Positions 5,570 to 11,075 of a stretch of DNA of 11,075 nt are shown here, one piece after another (position 1 is the first letter of the stretch; each line of letters begins with the position of its first letter). The translations under genes were made by a program, and so were the position numbers. The stretch comes from an uncultured Clostridia bacterium (GTDB taxonomy: Bacteria > Bacillota > Clostridia > Lachnospirales > Anaerotignaceae), in contig CAJUNT010000055.1 in assembly GCA_910587735.1 (NCBI GenBank), forward strand, positions 1 through 11,075, written 5' to 3'. A model generated the notes under the pieces. It was not told the origin of the DNA and did not search any database. It worked only from the letters and a program-made list of their open reading frames with translations.

Positions 5570-6877
5570 ATGTTATTAAAAAAAATAATTTGTTTTACAA
5601 TGGCTATGACACTATTTTCTGTTAGTGTCTGTGCTTCCCCTAAGCTACCTACTGATACAAAGTTTGGTTATCTATCTATTTCAAAATGTAGTGGAGGAAC
5701 AGAAAAAGTAATGTCAAATTCCTTTTCAAATTATGGAAATATTGTAACATCTTATATGTATGTTAATGATGATAATACATTTGATGTTGTTGATTTTAGT
5801 AACAATGCTATCAATGTGGATACATATAATAGTCAAACATATGAATTGATAAAAAGTAAAAAAATAGATATGGAATTGCCTCTTTTTGGCGGAGTATACT
5901 GTGGAAGAAAATATAATTTTATTGTATTTGGACAAAATAACACTTCTGAAAATAATAATACTGTTACTTTTAAAACAGTAAAATATTCTAAGGACTGGAA
6001 AAAAGTTGGAGCAATAGATTATAGTAATAATAATACTACAAAACCATTTGAAGCAGGTTCATTAAGAATGGTAGAATATAATAATTATTTATATGTACGT
6101 TCTTGTCATCAAATGTATCAATCACATGATGGACTGAATCATCAAGCAAATATTACATATAGTGTAGATATTGAAAAAATGGAAATTGCTGACCAATTTA
6201 GTAAAGTAATGAACGATGAATATGGATATGTTAGCCATTCTTTTGACCAATATGTTGCAATAGATGATGGTAAATTAGTAACATTAGATTTAGGAGATGC
6301 TTATCCTCGTTCTGTTGTATTGATAAAATATAATGATTCATTAAATAATGGAAAATTTACTACTTCAAGTGGACATTGTACTGTAGTAGATATGCTTGAA
6401 ATTTCAGGACAAATAGGGGATAATTATACAGGCGTTACAATAGGTGGTTTTGAAGTTTCTCAAAATAATTATATTGCTGCTGTTAGTACTATTGACCAAA
6501 AAAATACATCTTCTGCTAGAGATGTTATGCTTTTGATAGTAAATAAAAAAGATACTTCAAAAGTAAAACGAATAAATATTACAAATTATGTAAGTGCTAA
6601 AAAGGGAACTTCTGCAAGTAAACCTTATATTGTAAAACTCCCAGATGGAAATTATAAGCTTATTTGGCAGACATTTTCAGATAAAGGTGGATTTTATGGT
6701 GTGCAACAGGTTACAGTAGATGAAAACGGAAAAATGTTAACAGATATCACAACACTTGGCTCTGCAAGACTTTCTCCTGATTGTCAGCCTATTTGTATCA
6801 ATGATAAAATTGTATGGTATACAGATATTATTTCTCAAACGACTGGGATAGAAAGAAATTTTTATAAATTAGATTAA
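5570..6877 (+). CDS. secreted protein, probable beta-propeller fold, function unknown
   Basis: This is a 435-residue protein with a clear Sec signal peptide: MLLKKII, a hydrophobic core to about residue 19, and predicted cleavage after VCA (20-22). No lipobox, membrane anchor, LPXTG or SLH domain follows, so it is probably released or loosely held at the surface. The mature part is rich in short strands with recurring aromatic/Asp/Asn patterns such as GSLRMVEYNNYLYVRS (163-178), YGYVSHSFDQYVAIDDGKL (218-236) and GDAYPRSVVLIKY (242-254), with a closing KIVWYTD near the C-terminus. This resembles a beta-propeller. I recall similar RSCH-x-MY / SHSF / GDAYPRS patterns in uncharacterised Clostridia exoproteins, but cannot name a family. 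AGGGGGAG precedes the ATG. It begins 22 bases after the phosphofructokinase stop, so co-transcription is likely. Asn content is high, and no catalytic motif is recognised. Confidence 0.75.
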   Translation: MLLKKIICFTMAMTLFSVSVCASPKLPTDTKFGYLSISKCSGGTEKVMSNSFSNYGNIVTSYMYVNDDNTFDVVDFSNNAINVDTYNSQTYELIKSKKIDMELPLFGGVYCGRKYNFIVFGQNNTSENNNTVTFKTVKYSKDWKKVGAIDYSNNNTTKPFEAGSLRMVEYNNYLYVRSCHQMYQSHDGLNHQANITYSVDIEKMEIADQFSKVMNDEYGYVSHSFDQYVAIDDGKLVTLDLGDAYPRSVVLIKYNDSLNNGKFTTSSGHCTVVDMLEISGQIGDNYTGVTIGGFEVSQNNYIAAVSTIDQKNTSSARDVMLLIVNKKDTSKVKRINITNYVSAKKGTSASKPYIVKLPDGNYKLIWQTFSDKGGFYGVQQVTVDENGKMLTDITTLGSARLSPDCQPICINDKIVWYTDIISQTTGIERNFYKLD

Positions 6878-6897
6878 CTAAATGAAAAATGCAAAAA

Positions 6898-6944
6898 AGG
6901 AAGTGCCCAAACAAGTATTTAAAACATTGAGGGTTTTGCTTCCT
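6898..6944 (+). terminator. weak hairpin downstream of the secreted-protein gene
   Basis: AGGAAG (6898-6903) pairs with CTTCCT (6939-6944), and CCC (about 6906-6908) can pair with GGG (6931-6933) inside it. The loop is long and no T-run follows, so it is more likely a 3'-end stabilising structure than a terminator. Confidence 0.35.
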
Positions 6945-6969
6945 AAATAACGACATAATGGATACTCAA

Positions 6970-7009
6970 AAAAAATAAGCAAAGCATATCATTGCTTTGC
7001 TTATTTTTT
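6970..7009. terminator. two-way Rho-independent terminator between convergent genes
   Basis: AAAAAATAAGCAAAGCA (6970-6986) pairs with TGCTTTGCTTATTTTTT (6993-7009) around TATCAT. The stem has A-runs and T-runs at both ends, so it works on either strand. It sits between the plus-strand secreted-protein gene and the stop codon (7012) of the minus-strand 3D-domain gene. Confidence 0.9.
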
Positions 7010-7011
7010 AT

Positions 7012-7842
7012 TTATCTCACAACATACACAGTAATGTTTTTGATACCCCAATTTAATGCTTCGGCTCTGGTTTCATAGCACAAGTCAATTTTATTGCCTT
7101 TAATTGCACCACCTGTATCGGCTGCAACGCCATAACCATAACCTGGTATATACAATTTTGTACCAAATGGTATTACTTTAGGATCTACCGCAATCGTTCC
7201 CCTAGACGCCTTTGTACCCGTATAAGTAATTCCTGTACATCCTGGGTCACCAGGAGTATAACCTGTTGCTACCACATTTAAAGAATTGTTCCCTGCTGCT
7301 GAAACAGTAACATTTGCTGGCTCTTTTTTCAATTCTACGATAGGAAGTTCCTCTTTTTTTGTACCTCTTTCAATAATTTTATTCTTTGCCTCTTTTGTTA
7401 CCAATTCTCCTACAACTTCAGAAGAAATCAGTTTTGCTCCAGAATAATTTTCCTTCGTAATAATGGATAATTCTCCGTCTTCCCCTTCTTGCAGCACTTT
7501 TTCTTTGCCTTCTTCTAAATCAGGATTTTCTCTGATTTCTGTATCATAGGCAATGGTTTCTGTTTTTGTGGTCTTCTTTTCTGTGATAGATGTCAAATCA
7601 ATGACCATGTTTTTTGTTAGCTCTGTGCTTTTGCTGATATCCCCCTGTAACACGTAATCAGCAGATATCACATCGTCTAACGTTTCCATTAAATCGCCTA
7701 CTGTTTCTACATCTGTATTTATCATACGAGGTACACCATCTAAATTGATAATTACAGTTTTTGTGTAAGCGAAGGCCGTACTGCTGCCAATAGCCAGCAT
7801 AAATACTACAACAGCGATTACTCTAATCAGTCTTCTTGTCAT
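7012..7842 (-). CDS. secreted DUF348-G5-3D domain protein, YabE/YocH-like cell-wall hydrolase
   Basis: This is a 276-residue secreted protein related to resuscitation-promoting-factor/YabE-type proteins, probably cleaving peptidoglycan glycan strands. Order of parts: a signal peptide or signal anchor (residues 1-26, MTRRL followed by a hydrophobic core ending AFAY), one DUF348 domain (about 28-70), a G5 domain (about 87-160), and a C-terminal 3D domain (188-276) with ATGYTPGDPGCTG, RGTIAVDP, YGVAADTGGAIKG and IDLC. The three aspartates that name the domain are D220, D242 and D253; they match the MltA-type lytic transglycosylase active-site arrangement. The start at 7842 is chosen because GAGGAGG lies just upstream and the signal peptide begins there. 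The reading frame extends back to 7875, but that extension lacks a ribosome binding site. It is downstream of metG-tatD in the usual Firmicute order, with its own promoter and structured leader. Confidence 0.92.
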   Translation of the reverse strand: MTRRLIRVIAVVVFMLAIGSSTAFAYTKTVIINLDGVPRMINTDVETVGDLMETLDDVISADYVLQGDISKSTELTKNMVIDLTSITEKKTTKTETIAYDTEIRENPDLEEGKEKVLQEGEDGELSIITKENYSGAKLISSEVVGELVTKEAKNKIIERGTKKEELPIVELKKEPANVTVSAAGNNSLNVVATGYTPGDPGCTGITYTGTKASRGTIAVDPKVIPFGTKLYIPGYGYGVAADTGGAIKGNKIDLCYETRAEALNWGIKNITVYVVR

Positions 7843-8024
7843 TTTTTCCTCCTCGAATGTCCTATGGTGTTGCATTTGATAGGATAGGACACCCTATTCG
7901 TTTTATTTGACATTATTCCTTTTTGATAAATGCCTTGACAGTATTTACAACTATTTTCAGTTGCGCCTATCTTTACTGCATAAAATAAAGATATACCATT
8001 TTGATATATCCTTATCCTGTTACA
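7843..8024 (-). promoter_or_regulatory. structured 5' leader of the 3D-domain gene
   Basis: About 180 nt lie between the predicted start (near 8024) and the ATG. On the minus strand, CAGUA (7978-7974) pairs with UACUG (7943-7939), enclosing a hairpin CAACU (7963-7959 arm) with AGUUG (7952-7948 arm). Nearer the gene, UGUCCUAU (7891-7884) pairs with AUAGGACA (7865-7858) over eight bases, while GGUGU (7893-7889) can instead pair with ACACC (7870-7866). These last two pairings exclude each other. They lie just before the ribosome binding site. No known riboswitch consensus was recognised. Regulatory function is an inference. Confidence 0.35.
7981..8010 (-). terminator. terminator-like hairpin downstream of tatD
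   Basis: On the minus strand GAUAUAU (from 8010) pairs with GGUAUAUC (to 7990) around AAAAU-type loop bases, followed by UUUAUUUU. It is a weak AT-rich stem. It could end the metG-tatD transcript or attenuate the start of the 3D-domain transcript, because it lies downstream of that gene's predicted promoter. Confidence 0.4.
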
Positions 8025-8030
8025 TTTATT

Positions 8031-8059
8031 ATATTAACATATCTGTAATAAATATTCAA
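8031..8059 (-). promoter_or_regulatory. candidate promoter of the 3D-domain gene
   Basis: On the minus strand TTGAAT (8059-8054) and TAATAT (8036-8031) are separated by 17 bases. It lies immediately downstream of the tatD stop codon, predicting initiation near 8024. The surroundings are AT-rich, so chance similarity is possible. Confidence 0.45.
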
Positions 8060-8068
8060 CATTTTTTA

Positions 8069-8824
8069 TTAAAAAAATAGTTTTTTACCATTTTCTAATG
8101 TTGCGTTCGCTACATCAGTAGGAGAACCCCCTTTTATTTCAGCCAATTTTTTTACAATAAATTCTAAATTTCTCGAATCATTGCGTTTTCCTCTGTTGGG
8201 AACAGGTGATAAATAAGGACTGTCTGTTTCTATCAAAATATGCTCTAATGATATTTTTTTTGCTACTTCTACTAATTTTTTAGCATTAGGAAATGTCAAA
8301 ACTCCTCCTATTCCTATTAAAAATCCCATTTTGACATATTCCTCTGCCATTTCCAAACTTCCTGAATAGCAATGAATTACGCCTTTTTCGACACCGCTTT
8401 TTTTAATGATGTCGAAACAATCTTGACTTGCTTCTCTCGAATGAATTATTACAGGAATGTGAAGTGATTTTGAAAGCAATAATTGTTTTTCAAACCAATA
8501 TTTTTGTATTTCTCTTGGAAATGTATCATAATGGTAATCTAAACCAATTTCACCTATTGCAACACATTTTTTATGTTCTGCAAGCTGACGGATTTGTTGT
8601 ATTACATTTTCATTGATGTCATACAGTTCATGAGGATGTACTCCTGCGGCGAAATAAATGTAATCATATTGCTCTGAAAGTTCTTTACCTATATAAGAAC
8701 TTTTTAAATCAGAGCCACTATTGATTACAAAGTCAATACCGCATTGAGGCAGACACTGTAAAAGTGTCTGCCTGTCCTGCTGAAACTGTTCATCATCATA
8801 ATGCGCATGAGATTCAAAATACAT
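8069..8824 (-). CDS. tatD: TatD-family metal-dependent deoxyribonuclease
   Basis: This is a 251-residue metal-dependent hydrolase with a TIM-barrel fold of the amidohydrolase superfamily. TatD proteins act as 3'-5' DNA exonucleases and are linked to DNA repair and DNA degradation. Metal ligands are in place: H6 and H8 in ESHAHYDD (4-11), E92 in IGEIGLDYH (90-98), H128 in IIHSREA (126-132), H151 in IHCYSGS (150-156), and D201 in ETDSPYLSPVPNRGKRND (199-216). The usual D-[ST]-H start is E-S-H here, a mild variant outside the metal ligands. The start codon ATG (8824-8822) shares base 8824 with the metG stop TAA (8826-8824). The nearest GGAG is 13 bases upstream inside metG, which suggests translational coupling to metG. 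The metG-tatD pairing is conserved across Firmicutes. Confidence 0.94.
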   Translation of the reverse strand: MYFESHAHYDDEQFQQDRQTLLQCLPQCGIDFVINSGSDLKSSYIGKELSEQYDYIYFAAGVHPHELYDINENVIQQIRQLAEHKKCVAIGEIGLDYHYDTFPREIQKYWFEKQLLLSKSLHIPVIIHSREASQDCFDIIKKSGVEKGVIHCYSGSLEMAEEYVKMGFLIGIGGVLTFPNAKKLVEVAKKISLEHILIETDSPYLSPVPNRGKRNDSRNLEFIVKKLAEIKGGSPTDVANATLENGKKLFF

Positions 8825-10794
8825 TAACTGATATCTGCTCCGCTTGGTATATCGTTTTTATCTAATGTCAATAATGAAAGTTTGTCTGCACCGTCATCTG
8901 CACACAATAACATACCATATGACATTTCGCCCATCATTTTTCTTGGTTTTAAATTATAAGCAACAACCACTTTTTTGCCAACCATTTCTTCTGGGCTGTA
9001 CCATTTTGAAATACCAGAGAATATCACTCTTACTTCATCGCCTATTTTAACCTGATTTCTTAATAATTTATCTGATTTTTCTACTTTTTCACTTGCAATA
9101 ATTTCTCCTACTTTTAGTTGTACTTTGAAAAAGTCATCAATACTAATTTCGGAAGGTACTTCAGGCTCTTTTTTCTCTTCTTTTTTCTTTTCTTGATTTG
9201 CAATAGAAGTTGCTTGAGACGCTTTGATAGCCTCTTCTAATTCTGCTAATTCTTTTTTCATGTCAATTCTTGGGAAAATCACATTTCCTTTTATTACAGA
9301 AAGTGTTTTAGGCAATTTTCCCCATTCTTTTGCAGTGTCCCATGCTGTGAGTTCTCCAGCTTCTAAGCCAATTTGTTTCCATATTAATTCTGGTGTATTA
9401 GGCATAAATGGCTGAAGTAATATAGAAATAATTCTGATACTTTCTACCACATTATAGAGTGCATTTGCTAATTCAGAATGTTTTGACTCATCTTTTATGA
9501 GTATCCAAGGCTGTGTTTCATCAATATATTTGTTTGTTCTGCGTATTAAATTCCAAAGTTCTATTAATGCATCGCTGAACATCATTTTGTCCATATTTGC
9601 CTCTACTTTTGGAACAATATTTTTAGCAGTTTGTATTAAATCTGTATCAAATTGTGTAGGTGTTTGTGTTTCAGGAAGTATACCATTGAAATATTTTTCA
9701 ATCATACCCACTGTTCTGGAAACTAAATTACCTAAATCGTTTGCTAAATCAGAATTGATTCTCTGTATCAATGCCTCATTGTTGAAATTACCATCTTGTC
9801 CGAAAGCGATTTCTCTTAATAAGAAATAACGAATAGCGTCCACACCATATTTTTCTACTAATACATTAGGGTCTACTACATTACCCACAGATTTTGACAT
9901 TTTACCACCATTTATAACAAGCCAGCCATGTCCGAAAATTTGTTTTGGCAAAGGTAAATTTAATGCCATAAGCATAGCAGGCCATATAATAGAATGGAAA
10001 CGAACAATTTCCTTACCTACAACGTGTACATCAGCAGGCCAGTATTTTTGGAATAAACTGTCGTTGTCACTGCCGTATCCTAATGCACTGATGTAGTTAG
10101 AAAGTGCATCAACCCAAACATATACAATATGTCCAGGGTCAAATTCTACTGGTATACCCCATTTAAAAGAGGTTCTACTAACTGCTAAATCCTCTAAACC
10201 AGGTTTCAAAAAGTTGTTAATCATTTCATTTTGTCTAGTATTAGGCTGTAAAAATTCTGTATTTTCTTCCATATATTTTATAATTCTGTCTTGATATTTA
10301 GAAAGACGGAAGAAATAACTTTCTTCTTTTACTTTTTCAACTTCTCTACCACAATCTGGACATTTTCCGTCTACAAGTTGATGTTCTGTAAAAAAGGATT
10401 CACAAGGTGTACAGTACCATCCTTCATAAGTACTTTTGTAAATGTCACCTTGGTCGTAAAGCTGTTTAAATATTTTCTGTACTGTTTTTACATGATAATC
10501 ATCTGTTGTTCTGATAAATTTATCATAAGATATGTTTAATGTTTTCCAAAGTTCTTTAATACCTACAACAACTTTATCAATGTATTCTTTGGGTGTAACG
10601 CCTTGTTTTTTTGCAATTCTTTCTAATTTTTGTCCATGTTCGTCTGTTCCTGTCAAAAACATGACATCATAACCGCGTAATCTTTTATATCTTGCCATAG
10701 TATCTGTTGCAACTGTGCAGTAAGAATGACCTATGTGCAATTTGTCACTGGGGTAATAAATTGGTGTGGTAATATAAAATTTTTGTTTGTCCAA
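8824..10794 (-). CDS. metG: methionyl-tRNA synthetase, with C-terminal tRNA-binding domain
   Basis: This essential cytoplasmic enzyme charges tRNA-Met, including initiator tRNA, with methionine. It has 656 residues and the class I fold: HIGH at 20-23 (SDKLHIGHSY), a zinc-binding insertion with C128-x2-C131 and C145-x2-C148, KMSKS at 298-302 (GGKMSKSVGN), then the helical anticodon-binding domain. A charged linker rich in Lys/Glu (about residues 520-550) leads to the C-terminal EMAPII/Arc1p-like tRNA-binding domain (about 552-656, FFKVQLKVGEI and LKPRKMMGEMSYGMLL). The start is TTG at 10794. It is preceded by AGGAGGG with seven-base spacing, and the first in-frame ATG lies beyond the HIGH motif, so TTG must be the start. 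The gene precedes tatD with a one-base overlap. The leader is only about 54 nt and contains no T-box or S-box signature. Confidence 0.97.
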   Translation of the reverse strand: MDKQKFYITTPIYYPSDKLHIGHSYCTVATDTMARYKRLRGYDVMFLTGTDEHGQKLERIAKKQGVTPKEYIDKVVVGIKELWKTLNISYDKFIRTTDDYHVKTVQKIFKQLYDQGDIYKSTYEGWYCTPCESFFTEHQLVDGKCPDCGREVEKVKEESYFFRLSKYQDRIIKYMEENTEFLQPNTRQNEMINNFLKPGLEDLAVSRTSFKWGIPVEFDPGHIVYVWVDALSNYISALGYGSDNDSLFQKYWPADVHVVGKEIVRFHSIIWPAMLMALNLPLPKQIFGHGWLVINGGKMSKSVGNVVDPNVLVEKYGVDAIRYFLLREIAFGQDGNFNNEALIQRINSDLANDLGNLVSRTVGMIEKYFNGILPETQTPTQFDTDLIQTAKNIVPKVEANMDKMMFSDALIELWNLIRRTNKYIDETQPWILIKDESKHSELANALYNVVESIRIISILLQPFMPNTPELIWKQIGLEAGELTAWDTAKEWGKLPKTLSVIKGNVIFPRIDMKKELAELEEAIKASQATSIANQEKKKEEKKEPEVPSEISIDDFFKVQLKVGEIIASEKVEKSDKLLRNQVKIGDEVRVIFSGISKWYSPEEMVGKKVVVAYNLKPRKMMGEMSYGMLLCADDGADKLSLLTLDKNDIPSGADIS

Positions 10795-10854
10795 AAAAAT
10801 CCCTCCTAAATGCTTGCCTTTGCAAATTTCATGTAATGCGCATGATATGCTAGT

Positions 10855-10883
10855 ATTATATCCGTTTTGGGAAAAAAATGCAA
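10855..10883 (-). promoter_or_regulatory. promoter of metG-tatD
   Basis: On the minus strand TTGCAT (10883-10878) and a perfect TATAAT (10860-10855) are separated by 17 bases. Initiation is expected near 10848, giving a short leader. This supports simple constitutive transcription rather than riboswitch control. Confidence 0.75.
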
Positions 10884-10950
10884 ATTCTACAAATATTTTT
10901 TAACAAAAAACTACATTAAAAAAATATTCCATTTTCATTTCGTTCATAAT

Positions 10951-11033
10951 AAGGAAAACGAAGTTTTCCATTAAAAGTTTTGTCCAACTTTTTCAAAAGT
11001 TAGTGGGAAGGTGAGGCAACGCCCCATATATGG
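10951..11033. repeat. cluster of nested inverted repeats, possible dispersed intergenic element
   Basis: Read on the plus strand: GGAAAAC (10953-10959) and GTTTTCC (10963-10969) form a perfect hairpin with a three-base loop. AAAAGTT occurs at 10973-10979 and 10995-11001 on both sides of AACTTTT (10986-10992), giving two alternative hairpins. GGC/GCC (11015-11017, 11021-11023) and the palindrome CCATATATGG (11024-11033) follow. The GTCCAACTTTTTCAAAAGTT plus GGCAACGCCCC layout resembles multicopy intergenic elements I recall from Clostridia genomes. With one copy in this window, repeat status is an inference. It lies upstream of the metG promoter; the remainder to 11075 is AT-rich with a further palindrome at 11053-11066 and no gene. 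Confidence 0.4.
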
Positions 11034-11075
11034 TAACTTAAGAGAAAAAACATTTCATTAATGAAAAAATATTAA

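Noticed and set aside
7843..7875. Eleven-residue N-terminal extension of the 3D-domain protein
   Set aside because: It includes the GAGGAGG ribosome binding site itself and would place charged residues before a normal signal peptide that begins at 7842.
9224..9829. Plus-strand open frames of 63 and 110 codons inside metG
   Set aside because: They lie opposite the intact synthetase coding sequence, have no ribosome binding site and resemble no protein family.
10795..10850. T-box or SAM riboswitch upstream of metG
   Set aside because: The predicted leader is only about 54 nt and lacks the T-box AGGGUGG motif and any S-box architecture.

Overview
The window comes from a low-G+C Gram-positive anaerobe, most likely a Clostridia/Lachnospiraceae-type Firmicute. 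The evidence is the strongly AT-rich sequence, GGAGG-type ribosome binding sites, a Bacillus/Clostridium-type large SRP RNA with an Alu domain, a PPi-type phosphofructokinase, a DUF348-G5-3D cell-wall protein, and the conserved Firmicute gene order metG-tatD-yabE-like. The organism is inferred. There is no phage, transposase, CRISPR or clear mobile element.

Layout: 171-674 (+) is a small VanZ-family membrane protein. It converges through a shared two-way terminator (about 691-722) with the SRP RNA gene (731-995, -), which has a near-consensus promoter at 1028-1057. From 1192 a divergent sigma-A-type promoter drives a sodium/proline symporter (putP, 1443-2918, +) behind a structured leader of about 215 nt. 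That leader contains two terminator-like hairpins and competing pairings, and is the best candidate here for an undescribed regulatory element. After a strong terminator come a YoaP-type GNAT acetyltransferase (3121-3876), then a short antibiotic-biosynthesis-monooxygenase-fold protein (4023-4313), a PPi-type phosphofructokinase (4327-5547) and a secreted, probably beta-propeller protein (5570-6877). The last three are closely spaced and look co-transcribed.

A second two-way terminator (6970-7009) separates these from a minus-strand block: metG (TTG start) and tatD overlap by one base, and then, with its own promoter and a structured leader of about 180 nt, comes a secreted 3D-domain cell-wall hydrolase-like protein. 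The segment before metG (10951-11033) carries nested inverted repeats resembling a dispersed intergenic element.

Functional links: metG (translation), SRP RNA (membrane targeting), PPi-phosphofructokinase (glycolysis) and tatD are housekeeping. putP, the VanZ-like protein, the 3D-domain protein and the secreted propeller-like protein concern the cell envelope and osmolyte uptake. No large novel system is evident. The interest lies mainly in RNA-level regulation and in one poorly characterised secreted protein.
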